Source: Halomonas sp. 54_146 (GTDB lineage Bacteria > Pseudomonadota > Gammaproteobacteria > Pseudomonadales > Halomonadaceae). From it: 64,000 bases of DNA. The notes below the pieces were generated by a model, which did not search any database, had not been told where the DNA came from, and saw only the letters and a list, made by a program, of their open reading frames with translations. The position numbers were made by a program, and so were the translations under genes. This document shows, in pieces, positions 27,814 to 36,194 of this stretch. The stretch spans positions 1 to 64,000 of the forward strand of contig NZ_LGEN01000003.1 in assembly GCF_001507855.1 (NCBI RefSeq). Reading direction: 5' to 3'. The number at the start of each line of letters is the position of its first letter. Positions within the stretch are counted from its first letter, which is position 1.

Positions 27814-29076
27814 ATGATCGATGCCACGATGACAAAGCGAATGGAAGAAGCAACGCGGCTAACCCGCGCGGGGAAACTGCACGAGGCTATGGCCTTGCTT
27901 CAGGGCGGCGTGCCCGAAGCGAGAAGCGCGGCAACACCTAATACACCTTATCAATCATACCAGGGCGGCAATACCTTCGACGGAACCTGCGAAGTCATTG
28001 ACGGAACCTGCGAGGTCATCGACGAAGAAGCCACAGTATCGAAGCCAGATCCTGCTGAAGCGCCAACGGGAGCATTTTCACCCGACGATATTAAGGTACC
28101 TGCCGCATGGCGGGAAAAGTGGATGAAGTTTCGTGGCGGCATGGCGCATTTCGAGCAAGCTCAACCCGAGCAGGCGCGGAGCGCTGTCGAGGAGCCACAG
28201 CCTGGCGCGTTCACTGCCGGTCGTTTTACCAACCAAATCGGCACGCGTGATTACAAGCTGTATATCCCCACTGGCTATAGCGGGCAAGCGCTGCCGCTGG
28301 TGGTTATGCTGCATGGCTGCACGCAAAACCCTGATGATTTTGCCGCCGGAACCGAGATGAACCGGCTGGCCGAAGAGCAACTGTGCTGCGTGCTCTACCC
28401 AGCCCAGCCGATGACCGCCAATACCTCGAAATGCTGGAACTGGTTTAAAGCCGAAGACCAGCAGCGCGAAGGCGGTGAGCCGGCGATTCTGGCGGGCATG
28501 ACCCGCCAGATCATCGACACCCACGGCCTTGATGAAAATCGGGTCTATGTGGCAGGGCTTTCGGCAGGCGCGGCCATGGCGACCACTCTGGCGATGACCT
28601 ACCCGGACCTGTTTGCGGCCGTGGGCGTGCACTCCGGGTTGCCCCACGGCGTGGCCCAGAGTCTTCCCGATGCGCTGGGTGCAATGCAAGGGGGTACGGG
28701 GCCTCTTGGCGGTGGTAAACCGAAAGGAGCCGGTTGGGCATCAGAAGTACCGGCGATTATCTTTCATGGCGACCGTGACACCACCGTGCACCCCAGCAAT
28801 GCGGAACGTGTTGCTGCTCAGTACCGCGCATCGGGTGCTTCCAATGTGGGCAAAGCCGGGGCGAAGGTAGAGCAGGGAAAGGTGGCTAATGGCCATGCCT
28901 ATACGCGTACCACGCATCACGATGAAAAAGGCAAACCACGCCTGGAGCAGTGGCGCATTCAAGGGGCGGGTCATGCCTGGTCGGGTGGCAGCAGCAAAGG
29001 CAGCTATACCGACCCGAAAGGCCCCGATGCCACGAAAGAAATGCTGCGCTTCTTCTTGCTTCATCAGCAGGCTTGA
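27814..29076 (+). CDS. PHB depolymerase family esterase
   Basis: A 420-residue alpha/beta hydrolase of the polyhydroxybutyrate depolymerase (Esterase_phd) family. The N-terminal 140 residues are a variable, possibly helical extension without signal peptide, so the enzyme is likely intracellular. The catalytic domain shows the oxyanion-side VVMLHGCTQNPDDFAAGTEMN, the nucleophile Ser250 in GLSAGAAMA, an aspartate after FHGDRD and His387 in GAGHAWSGG. It may act on stored polyester or short esters. I chose ATG 27814 (AAGGA eight bases upstream) over TTG 27808. A 21-bp duplication gives DGTCEVI twice. Confidence 0.85.
   Translation: MIDATMTKRMEEATRLTRAGKLHEAMALLQGGVPEARSAATPNTPYQSYQGGNTFDGTCEVIDGTCEVIDEEATVSKPDPAEAPTGAFSPDDIKVPAAWREKWMKFRGGMAHFEQAQPEQARSAVEEPQPGAFTAGRFTNQIGTRDYKLYIPTGYSGQALPLVVMLHGCTQNPDDFAAGTEMNRLAEEQLCCVLYPAQPMTANTSKCWNWFKAEDQQREGGEPAILAGMTRQIIDTHGLDENRVYVAGLSAGAAMATTLAMTYPDLFAAVGVHSGLPHGVAQSLPDALGAMQGGTGPLGGGKPKGAGWASEVPAIIFHGDRDTTVHPSNAERVAAQYRASGASNVGKAGAKVEQGKVANGHAYTRTTHHDEKGKPRLEQWRIQGAGHAWSGGSSKGSYTDPKGPDATKEMLRFFLLHQQA
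27979..28020 (+). repeat. 21-bp in-frame tandem duplication
   Basis: Two copies starting at 27979 and 28000 with few differences; they encode DGTCEVI twice in the variable N-terminal part of the esterase. Confidence 0.92.
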
Positions 29077-29097
29077 TAAAGGCTAGCTACACGACAG

Positions 29098-29133
29098 AAA
29101 CAGCAACGGCGCCAGTAGGCACCGTTGCTGTTT
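29098..29133. terminator. bidirectional terminator between esterase and rnb
   Basis: AACAGCAACGG / CCGTTGCTGTT-type stem (one internal mismatch) with flanking A and T runs, between two convergent genes. Confidence 0.88.
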
Positions 29134-29162
29134 GTTGCTAGATGTTTGTGCTAAGCGCCGAT

Positions 29163-31103
29163 TTACTCGACGGGCTTTGCCACCAGCGAGCGTGTTTCTT
29201 CGCGGGCTTCGGTGAGCGCCACGCGAAGCGGGTCGCCAAGCTTGTAACGCTCTTCGCCTTCGATCTGAATCCGACCCTCTTTATCATCAATCACCACTTT
29301 GCTGCGGTCACTGTGCATTAAGGGCGCGGGCACAAACGCAGTCGCACCATTTTCCAGCAGGCGAACGCGCATACCGCCACGGTTGATGGCCATGATTTCG
29401 GCCTCAAAGGTGTCCTGGTTTTGCGCGGCAGGCGTTAGGTAACGCACGTAGAGCCAATCTTTCACATCGCGTTCGGCCATACGGTTCAGGCGGCGGCGCT
29501 CTGTTAACTGCTCGGTGAGCTGCTGGGTAGCCTCGGCGGGTGCCTGTTCGCCTTTAAGCACGCGTTTGATCAAGCGGTGGTTGACCATGTCGCCATACTT
29601 ACGAATCGGCGATGTCCATGTGGCGTAGGCAGCCAGGCCCAGGCCGAAGTGCGGGCCAGGCTGGGCAGACATGCTGGTAAACCCTTGGAAGCGGCGCAGG
29701 CGCGCATCCAGCCAGGCGTCATCGCGGCTTTCCAGGGCGCGCTTAAGCTCGGTGTAGCGGGCAAGCTCGGTCAGCGCTTCGCGTTCAACCACAATCTCTT
29801 GGCCTGCCAAAAACTCCTGGGCGGCTTCGGCTTTCTCAGGCTCGAACGCGCGGTGTACGTTAAAGATACCGTGACCGATATGTTTCGCCAGGAAGTCCGC
29901 GCAGCAAGCGTTGGCCACAATCATCGACTCTTCGATCATGCGGTTAGCAATGCGGCGCTCTTCGGTGCGCACAGCCAGCACGTTGCCTGCGGGGTCTAGG
30001 TCAAACACGTAGTCGGGGCGGTCTTTAAACACCAGGGCGTGTTCGTTGCGCCAAGCGGTACGCGCTTCGGTCAAATCGCGCAGGGCGGTGAGCTGCTCGG
30101 CAATCCCATCCGCCGGTGCCCAATCGCCTTGACCTTCGATCCAGTCAGATACGCGGTCGTAAGCAAGCTTGGCGTGGGATTTGACGTTCGCCGCAAAGAA
30201 GCGGTAATCGCCGAGGCTGCCATCGGCATTGATATCTAGCGTACAGGCGAGGGCGGGGCGCTCCTGGCCTTCCCACAGCGAGCAGAGATCATCCGCTAGC
30301 TGCTCCGGCAGCATGGTCACGTTCTGGCCGGGCAGGTAAACGGTAAAGGCGCGCGTGCGGGCTTCTAAATCAGCCGCATGGCCTTCTTCCACGTAAGCGG
30401 TGGGGTCGGCAATCGCTACGCTCAACCGCCAGCCGCCTTCGGCGCGAGGTGCGATGTGCAGTGCATCATCCATGTCGCGCGTTTTCTCACCATCAATGGT
30501 GAAGAAGGGCGTTGCGGTTAAGTCTTCGCGGGTGAGGCCTTCGTCCATCAGCGGCCATTCGGTGCCCGCATCGGGGCACTCTTGCTCCAGCGCGTGGCGG
30601 GCAAGCGTGACGCGCCATGGCACCGTCGGGTCATCGCTTTTAGCGACCAATTCATCAATCTGGGCAAAGAAGGCGCGGTCGTCGGCTTTCAGCGGGTGGC
30701 GCACCAGGCGGGCTACCACCCAGTCGCCGTCGGCAATGCTGTCTTCATCCAGGCTGCGCTTAATGCGCGCCTTGAGCACATTTTTAATCGAAGGATGGTC
30801 GGGTACTACAGCAAGGCGGCCTTCGCGCTTTTGAACACGGGCAACAAACCGATCCAGCCCCGCTTCAATCAGTTTTTCAGGCTCAACGGATTTTTTGTCA
30901 CCGTTCTCGTGGATAACTGCTTCCACGCGGTCACCGTGAAGCACTTGCTTCATGGCGGGCGGCGGCACGAAATAGGATTCACCGTCGTCGGTTTCGAGAA
31001 ACCCGAAACCTTTGTCGGTGGCTTTGATCACCCCTTCAGCACGGGGGGTGGTTTGACGAATCTGTTGCTTGAGCTGGGCAAGCATGGCGTTATTCTGAAG
31101 CAT
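29163..31103 (-). CDS. rnb: exoribonuclease II
   Basis: Processive 3'-5' RNA exonuclease for single-stranded RNA. 646 residues, the length of RNase II and not of the longer RNase R. The N-terminus LAQLKQQIRQTTPRAEGVIKATDKGFGFLE aligns with E. coli Rnb from the first residues, so I keep this start. Cold-shock-like domains are followed by the RNB catalytic core: TRDMDDALHI near residue 208 holds metal-binding aspartates. The C-terminal S1 domain contains RGGMRVRLLENGATAFVPAPL. Stands alone. Confidence 0.95.
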   Translation of the reverse strand: MLQNNAMLAQLKQQIRQTTPRAEGVIKATDKGFGFLETDDGESYFVPPPAMKQVLHGDRVEAVIHENGDKKSVEPEKLIEAGLDRFVARVQKREGRLAVVPDHPSIKNVLKARIKRSLDEDSIADGDWVVARLVRHPLKADDRAFFAQIDELVAKSDDPTVPWRVTLARHALEQECPDAGTEWPLMDEGLTREDLTATPFFTIDGEKTRDMDDALHIAPRAEGGWRLSVAIADPTAYVEEGHAADLEARTRAFTVYLPGQNVTMLPEQLADDLCSLWEGQERPALACTLDINADGSLGDYRFFAANVKSHAKLAYDRVSDWIEGQGDWAPADGIAEQLTALRDLTEARTAWRNEHALVFKDRPDYVFDLDPAGNVLAVRTEERRIANRMIEESMIVANACCADFLAKHIGHGIFNVHRAFEPEKAEAAQEFLAGQEIVVEREALTELARYTELKRALESRDDAWLDARLRRFQGFTSMSAQPGPHFGLGLAAYATWTSPIRKYGDMVNHRLIKRVLKGEQAPAEATQQLTEQLTERRRLNRMAERDVKDWLYVRYLTPAAQNQDTFEAEIMAINRGGMRVRLLENGATAFVPAPLMHSDRSKVVIDDKEGRIQIEGEERYKLGDPLRVALTEAREETRSLVAKPVE

Positions 31104-31264
31104 GAGCTCAATCAGTTGGCGAGAGTTAGGGTGCCACTATACGGATTCCCGCAGGCTGCGCCAATTGTCGCCATGCGAAGTTGGCGTTGATGACGGTGAG
31201 TCAAAGGCTTACAAGCGTTCAAAGGAATCGGTTAAGCTGAATGCCCATGCCGATGGAGCGCGCT

Positions 31265-32062
31265 ATGACCCCCCGCCTGATTGTTTCTGACCTTGACGGT
31301 ACGCTGTTAGGCCGCCACCACACCCTGCACGAAAGTACCGTTGAAGTGCTGCGAGCACTGGTGAAACAGGGCCATCATGTCGCGCTGGCATCCGGTCGCC
31401 ACTATCACGATATGAAGGTGTTTCGCGATGAGCTGGATATTCCCGCACACCTGATCAGCACCAATGGTGCCTATGTTCACGACCCGAAAGGCATCTTGCT
31501 AGCCGCTAATCACGTAGATCCTGAGCATGCCAAAACGTTAATTGGGCTTGCGCGCCCGCCTCAGGTACGGCTCAGCTTATATCGTGAAAGCGGCTGGCAT
31601 ATAGATGCAGAAGCCCCTCAATTACTGTCCCTTCACGCCTCTACCGGTTTTCGCTACACCGTCGTGCCCCCAGCGCAGATGGACACTAACGGCGTAGGCA
31701 AAGTGCTTTATCTAGGCGACCCAACGGCACTGAAACAGCTAGAAGCACATGCCCGGGCGGCTCACGGCGAAGGGCTGCATATTACCTATTCAACGGCGAA
31801 TGCTTTAGAAATCATGGCCGGCGGGGTCAACAAAGGCGTGGCGCTGGCGGCGCTACTTGAGCGGCTGGGCTTAACGCCCGCAGAGTGCCTAGCGTTTGGC
31901 GATAATCTTAACGATACCGAAATGCTTAATTTAGCAGGCGAGGCTCAGGTAATGGCTAACGCACACCCTGAGCTATTCGACCGTATAAAAGGCGCTGAGC
32001 GCATCGGCCAGCACGATGAGGCCGCCGTTGCCGAGTGGTTGAAAAAGCGCTTTGGGCTGTAG
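31265..32062 (+). CDS. HAD-IIB (Cof-type) phosphatase
   Basis: 265 residues. Motif I is DLDGT (Asp9 nucleophile, Asp11 acid), motif II is in ALASGRHYHDM, and motif III/IV is the lysine in NKGVAL plus FGDNLNDTEML. The large type IIB cap lies between. Such enzymes dephosphorylate sugar phosphates, flavin nucleotides or pyridoxal phosphate; the substrate cannot be fixed. An upstream in-frame ATG at 31241 exists, but the ATG at 31265 has GGAG six bases before it and starts at the conserved strand. Convergent with ycjF. Confidence 0.9.
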   Translation: MTPRLIVSDLDGTLLGRHHTLHESTVEVLRALVKQGHHVALASGRHYHDMKVFRDELDIPAHLISTNGAYVHDPKGILLAANHVDPEHAKTLIGLARPPQVRLSLYRESGWHIDAEAPQLLSLHASTGFRYTVVPPAQMDTNGVGKVLYLGDPTALKQLEAHARAAHGEGLHITYSTANALEIMAGGVNKGVALAALLERLGLTPAECLAFGDNLNDTEMLNLAGEAQVMANAHPELFDRIKGAERIGQHDEAAVAEWLKKRFGL

Positions 32063-32088
32063 AGCTTCAACAGTTACTTAAGCCACTA

Positions 32089-33132
32089 TCACTCTTTGCG
32101 CTGCGCAGGCACGGGCTCTTTATCTAAGCGCTTGATCTGTCGCCACAGGTCTTGGCGAAGATCGGCAAGCTTAGGTTGCTCATCGGCCGTGAAAGGTACC
32201 GGGCGGCACAGGCGTTGGGCGCGAAGGCCTAAGCGTGCACTGAGTAGCCCGGTGGCGAGGCCTTGGCCCGCCCGGGCGGAGAGCCTGCCTGCCAAGTCGA
32301 GTGAGAGCATATCCATGCTGGCATCGGTGGCCAATTCGCTGGCACCGGCAAACGCCATGTTGTGCAGCACGTTGCGAAACAGCCGCAGGCGGCTGGCGTA
32401 GCCTAACTCAAGCCCGTAAAGGCGACATAACCGATCTACCATTGCCAAACTGCGCCAGGCTACCAATGCCATATCCACTAGGGTCAGCGGGCTAATGGCG
32501 ACCATAATGGCGGTTTCACCGGACATACGGGTAATCAAGCGCTGGGCTTCGCGGTCGCGCGGTGCCAGCAGGTGGTAACGCAGCAGGGTTTGGAGCTCTT
32601 CGCCGCTATGGTGAGGCTGGCTGGCGCGCTGAAAGGCCAGCCAGTGCGGGTCATCATCGGCCAGTTTTAGCTGGTGCCTAAGCTGCTCGGCCATGGCGCG
32701 AGCCTGCTGCGGCGAGCGCAGCGGTAGTTCGGCAAGGTCGGCGCGCAGTTTGTCGTGGCGTTTCAGGCGGCGCAAACGTCCCAGCTCTTTAAGCAGCGAG
32801 ATTCCGCCTAAGCCAATCAGGCTAATACCAAACAGCTGCCAGGCAATGGCCAGCCATTGCGATTGCGCGAGTGCATCGGGTATGCCGGTGACGAGTTCGG
32901 CGGTGCCTAGTGCAGCGCCGCCGCCCAGGGCAAATAGCAGCCCCCAGCGGCGCTTGCGCGGTGCGCCTAAGCTGGCGGCAGGCAGGGCTTTCTCTTCTGC
33001 CAGCGGTGCCAGGGGGTGATGCTCGCTGGTGTCGGCAAAGGCTTCACGTTGGCGCAACGCCGAAGCTGCTTCGGCGGCCTCTTCTGGCGTGTCATCCAGC
33101 GTAAAGTGACGGCGTGGCTGTGGGGTAGTCAT
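32089..33132 (-). CDS. ycjF: YcjF family membrane protein (TIGR01620/DUF697)
   Basis: 347 residues with two hydrophobic helices near residues 65-115 (FALGGGAALGTAELV and WLAIAWQLFGISLIGLGGIS) and a helical DUF697 C-terminal half (YHLLAPRDREAQRLITRMSGETAIMVAISPLTLVDM). Function unknown; in enterobacteria ycjX and ycjF are linked to the phage-shock genes. It overlaps the ycjX stop by four bases (ATGA), so the two are translated together. Confidence 0.9.
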   Translation of the reverse strand: MTTPQPRRHFTLDDTPEEAAEAASALRQREAFADTSEHHPLAPLAEEKALPAASLGAPRKRRWGLLFALGGGAALGTAELVTGIPDALAQSQWLAIAWQLFGISLIGLGGISLLKELGRLRRLKRHDKLRADLAELPLRSPQQARAMAEQLRHQLKLADDDPHWLAFQRASQPHHSGEELQTLLRYHLLAPRDREAQRLITRMSGETAIMVAISPLTLVDMALVAWRSLAMVDRLCRLYGLELGYASRLRLFRNVLHNMAFAGASELATDASMDMLSLDLAGRLSARAGQGLATGLLSARLGLRAQRLCRPVPFTADEQPKLADLRQDLWRQIKRLDKEPVPAQRKE

Positions 33133-34517
33133 GACAGTTTATCTCCAATCAGCCAGTCGATGGCGGCGTCCATGCGGATATGATCCAGCGCTTCTGAGCT
33201 GGTGGGCATTGGCCGAAAACTGGGGAAGTCGAACCCTTGCTGCTGCCAAAAATCGGCAGCGGGTAGCCGGGCGGGCACATCGCCGGGGTAAACCAATACC
33301 TCTTCACCCTCTAAGGTAGTGCCGCGCAGAGCAGGTGAGCGCTTACCCTCGTGGGTGACCTCGCGGGCTTCAGTGGCGCGAATAGCCGCTAGCGAAAGTG
33401 CTTTAACCGGCACGTTAGCAAAGCGTAGGTCTTTGAGGGGCTCTGCCAGTAAGGCTTCTAATAGCTGTACCACGTTGCCGTGTTGGTCAGGGGTAACGTG
33501 ATCCGCTTTGGTAGCGGCAATGGCTAAGCGGTCGATTTTGGGCGCGAATAGGCGCGTGAGCAGGCTGCGTTTGCCGTAGTCAAAGCTGTGCATTAACTGT
33601 TGCAGCGCGTGGGAAAGATCTTCAAAGCGTTCAGGCCCGGCATTAAGCGCGCCCAGCACATCCACCAGCACGATTTGGCGGTCAAAGCGGCGGAAGTGGT
33701 CGCGGTAAAAGGGTTTAACCACCTGCTGCTGATAGTAGCGAAAGCGTGCCGCCAGGGTGGCATAAAGGCTATTGGTGGGCAGTGCTTCCAGGGTCTCTTT
33801 GGGGGTGCGAAGCGCCGGTAACGGAAAAAACTGTAGCACCGGCGCGCCTTCCAGCTCACCTGGCAGCAAAAAGCGCCCTGGCTGCAGGTCAGAAAAGCCG
33901 GCTTGTTTGGCGCGGCGCAGGCCTTGGGCATACTCCTCGGCCAGGGTCGCAAGCTGGGCTTCATCTGCTTCGCTGGCAGGGTCGAGTTGTTCCACCGCTG
34001 CCAACCACTCGCTAAACAGGCCACGGCGCTGTTCGCCTTCGTGTAGCGCTTGTGCTTGGCTCCAGCTGTAAAAGTCGTGCTGCAGCAGCGGTAAGTCGAG
34101 CAGCCACTCGCCGGGGTAGTCGAACAGATCCAGGGTGAGGTGGGCTATTTCAGGCGTTAGCCAGCCGCTGCGGGCAGGGCGGTAGCGTAGCTGTAACCGT
34201 AGTTCGCTGATGCCGCGGGTCGGTGCTGGCCAGCGCGGCGGCGTATCACGCAGCGCAGCCATGCCAGGGTCATAGGGAAAACGCGGTACGCCCAAATCAG
34301 GTTGATTAAGCCGCTGAGCACCGAGCAGGCGGCCTTCCCGTGCCGCAGGTAATAAATCAAGCCGTGCCTCAACGCCCGCGTGGCGCAGTTGATTAACCAG
34401 CGAGGTCAAAAAAGCGGTTTTACCTGCTTGAGAGAGGCCGGTGACCGCTAAGCGCAATTGGCGATCTCGCCCGCGCTCTAACAAATTGCTCAGTTCGCGA
34501 CTTAACGGCTGGCGCAT
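33129..34517 (-). CDS. ycjX: YcjX family P-loop NTPase
   Basis: 462 residues from ATG 34517 (MRQPLSRELSNLLERG), which matches the E. coli start and length; the frame extends upstream to 34598, but into non-conserved sequence and the hairpin near the TnpB element. The Walker A motif GLSQAGKT is at residues 27-34; IVLVDVLGALNAG is the likely Walker B; AATKADHV resembles a base-recognition motif of GTPases. Stress-linked GTPase-like protein of unknown substrate that pairs with YcjF. The TnpB element lies right behind its promoter region. Confidence 0.92.
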   Translation of the reverse strand: MRQPLSRELSNLLERGRDRQLRLAVTGLSQAGKTAFLTSLVNQLRHAGVEARLDLLPAAREGRLLGAQRLNQPDLGVPRFPYDPGMAALRDTPPRWPAPTRGISELRLQLRYRPARSGWLTPEIAHLTLDLFDYPGEWLLDLPLLQHDFYSWSQAQALHEGEQRRGLFSEWLAAVEQLDPASEADEAQLATLAEEYAQGLRRAKQAGFSDLQPGRFLLPGELEGAPVLQFFPLPALRTPKETLEALPTNSLYATLAARFRYYQQQVVKPFYRDHFRRFDRQIVLVDVLGALNAGPERFEDLSHALQQLMHSFDYGKRSLLTRLFAPKIDRLAIAATKADHVTPDQHGNVVQLLEALLAEPLKDLRFANVPVKALSLAAIRATEAREVTHEGKRSPALRGTTLEGEEVLVYPGDVPARLPAADFWQQQGFDFPSFRPMPTSSEALDHIRMDAAIDWLIGDKLS

Positions 34518-34682
34518 CCTATCGACCCCTTTGTGGTTCTTGGCTACTTTTAGCGAAAATCCGCGTAAACCCTCGCCCGATTGAGGGCGGGGATACAAGC
34601 GGGCAGCGCGCTAGCGCTGCGGGGTTGTAGTGTAGCATTCATCTGGTACTATACATTCATACAGTCAACGAGTTGAAGCGCC

Positions 34683-35855
34683 GTGCTGAAAGCCACCAAA
34701 GTACGCATTTACCCCACCCCCGAACAGGCTGATTTCTTGAATCAGCAATTCGGCGCGGTGCGGTTTACGTACAATAAGGCACTGCACATTATCAGCTCGC
34801 AGTACAAACGGCATGGCACTAAGCTGCGCGCTAAGAAAGACCTCAAGCCGTTGTTGGCGGTGGCGAAGAAGTCTCACAAATACCACTGGCTCAAAGCGTT
34901 TGATTCTATCGCACTGCAACAGGCGTGCATTAACTTGGATCGCGCCTTCCAAAACTTCTTTAACCCTCAGCTTAACGCCCGCTACCCTCGCTTTAAACGC
35001 AAGCATGGCAAGCAATCGAGCTATCACTGCACCAGCGTTAAGGTCGGTGATGACTGGATCAAAGTGCCGAAACTCACGCCGATTAAGGCACGACTTCACC
35101 GTGAAATAACCGGCACGCTAAAAAGCATCACCTTAACCCGCACCCCCACGGGCAAGTATTTTGCCTCACTCCTGGTGGAGGATGGTATAGAGGCACCGAT
35201 ACCCCTGCAAACGGTGGAGACCGTGCTGGGGGTCGATATGGGCTTGACGCATCTGGCCATCGACTCCACGGGCCGCAAGGTCGCCAACCCTCGCTTTTTA
35301 AAGCTGGCGCGTGCCAACCTACGCCGCAAACAGAAAGCGCTCTCACGCTGCCAAAAAGGCAGCAAGCGTCGTGCGAAAGCGCGGCTAACGCTGGCCAAGG
35401 CGCATGAGCGGCTGGCGAATGCGCGTGCTGACTTCCAGCACAAACTGTCTCGACAACTCATTGACGACAACCAAGCGGTGGTGGTCGAGACCCTAAACGT
35501 CAACAACCTGCTGAAAAACCGTAAGCTGGCCAAGCATATTGCGGATGCCAGTTGGCACAGCTTGATCCAAAAACTGGACTACAAGGCGAAGCAGCAAGGT
35601 AAGCATCTGATTAAAATCGACCCGTGGTTCGCCAGCTCCAAAACCTGTGCAGGCTGCGGGCATAAGGTCGAACAAATGCCGCTAAAGGTTCGCACCTGGG
35701 ATTGCCCAGGCTGCGGCACCCAAGGCATCGACCGTGACGTGAACGCCGCGATCAATATTCGCCAGCAAGGCATCTTGCAACTAAAGGCCGAAGGACTGTC
35801 GGTCTCTGCCCATCGAGGCCTGTGTAAGACCGGTCACGCACCGGCTGCGGCCTAA
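34683..35855 (+). CDS. tnpB: RNA-guided endonuclease TnpB
   Basis: 390 residues, complete. N-terminal MLKATKVRIYPTPEQADFLNQQFGA and the lysine-rich wedge region are typical. The RuvC core has Asp185 in VLGVDMGLTH, Glu269 in VVVETLNVNNLL and the DRDVNAA motif (Asp350/Asp352). A zinc ribbon, CAGC...CPGC, lies between the last two. TnpB proteins cut DNA guided by an RNA made from the element's right end; all catalytic residues are intact, so this copy may be active. No transposase neighbour, so movement would need TnpA in trans. The start is GTG at 34683. Confidence 0.93.
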   Translation: MLKATKVRIYPTPEQADFLNQQFGAVRFTYNKALHIISSQYKRHGTKLRAKKDLKPLLAVAKKSHKYHWLKAFDSIALQQACINLDRAFQNFFNPQLNARYPRFKRKHGKQSSYHCTSVKVGDDWIKVPKLTPIKARLHREITGTLKSITLTRTPTGKYFASLLVEDGIEAPIPLQTVETVLGVDMGLTHLAIDSTGRKVANPRFLKLARANLRRKQKALSRCQKGSKRRAKARLTLAKAHERLANARADFQHKLSRQLIDDNQAVVVETLNVNNLLKNRKLAKHIADASWHSLIQKLDYKAKQQGKHLIKIDPWFASSKTCAGCGHKVEQMPLKVRTWDCPGCGTQGIDRDVNAAINIRQQGILQLKAEGLSVSAHRGLCKTGHAPAAA

Positions 35856-35909
35856 GACGTGGTAAGCCTCACCTGTGGTCGCGTAGCGACATAGGGTGGG
35901 GAGCAGTCA
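35856..35909 (+). ncRNA. candidate right-end guide RNA (omega/reRNA) scaffold
   Basis: The right end directly after tnpB folds into a two-level hairpin (outer CCTCACC/GGTGGGG, inner GTCGC/GCGAC). In this family the guide RNA overlaps the 3' end of tnpB and the right end; the guide would then read the flanking bases from about 35910 (ccgaaacagtagcag). The RNA's 5' end inside tnpB cannot be placed. Confidence 0.5.
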
Positions 35910-36095
35910 CCGAAACAGTAGCAGTAGCTGTGACAGCATCGGCAGGGTGGCGATCAAAAAGCCAACCCCCGCCAGGGTGTAGCCAGGCCAGCGGCGGGTC
36001 ATCTTTTGCGCCAGAGTGAGGCCGACTAAGCACACCACCATACCGATTAAATTGAAGGCTAGCGTGGCGGCCTCTAACCATTGCTGCGGATCCAT
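35907..36095 (-). CDS. small two-helix membrane protein, possibly cut short by the TnpB element
   Basis: 62 residues with two hydrophobic helices (AFNLIGMVVCLVGLTLA and YTLAGVGFLIATLPMLSQLLLL). No family recognised. GGGAGATCCG before the ATG supports translation. Its stop codon (35907-35909) is formed by the last bases of the TnpB right end, so the original C-terminus may have been replaced by the insertion. Alternatively, the element landed just at the natural stop. Confidence 0.55.
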   Translation of the reverse strand: MDPQQWLEAATLAFNLIGMVVCLVGLTLAQKMTRRWPGYTLAGVGFLIATLPMLSQLLLLFR

Positions 36096-36130
36096 CGGAT
36101 CTCCCTAGCTCAACGCGTAGTGAGCGTATA

Positions 36131-36168
36131 AACGTATGTTGAAGGTGCAAACGTATGCTGAAAATATA
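36131..36168. repeat. 19-bp tandem duplication
   Basis: AACGTATG at 36131 and 36150 within similar 19-base units (aacgtatgttgaaggtgca / aacgtatgctgaaaatata), between two minus-strand genes. Confidence 0.65.
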
Positions 36169-36194
36169 ATAACAACGTGTTAATGAACCGAAGG

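Larger units (their letters stand above)
34571..35909 (+). mobile_element. solitary TnpB element of the IS200/IS605 superfamily (IS1341-like)
   Basis: It contains tnpB but no TnpA transposase. Left part: hairpin CCTCGCCC-GATTGA-GGGCGGGG (34571-34592) and hairpin GCAGCG/CGCTGC (34603-34620). Right end: CCTCACC (35867-35873) pairs with GGTGGGG (35895-35901) around an inner GTCGC-GTA-GCGAC (35878-35890), then AGCAGTCA. Both main hairpins share the form CCTCxCC ... GGxGGGG, as expected for TnpA-recognised ends. Boundaries are approximate, especially the left one. The left hairpin could be an older right end of a lost copy. Confidence 0.7.

Noticed and set aside
34683-35855. Cas12-type CRISPR effector
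   Set aside because: Size (390 residues), N-terminus and right-end hairpin fit TnpB of an IS200/IS605 element; no CRISPR array or adaptation genes.
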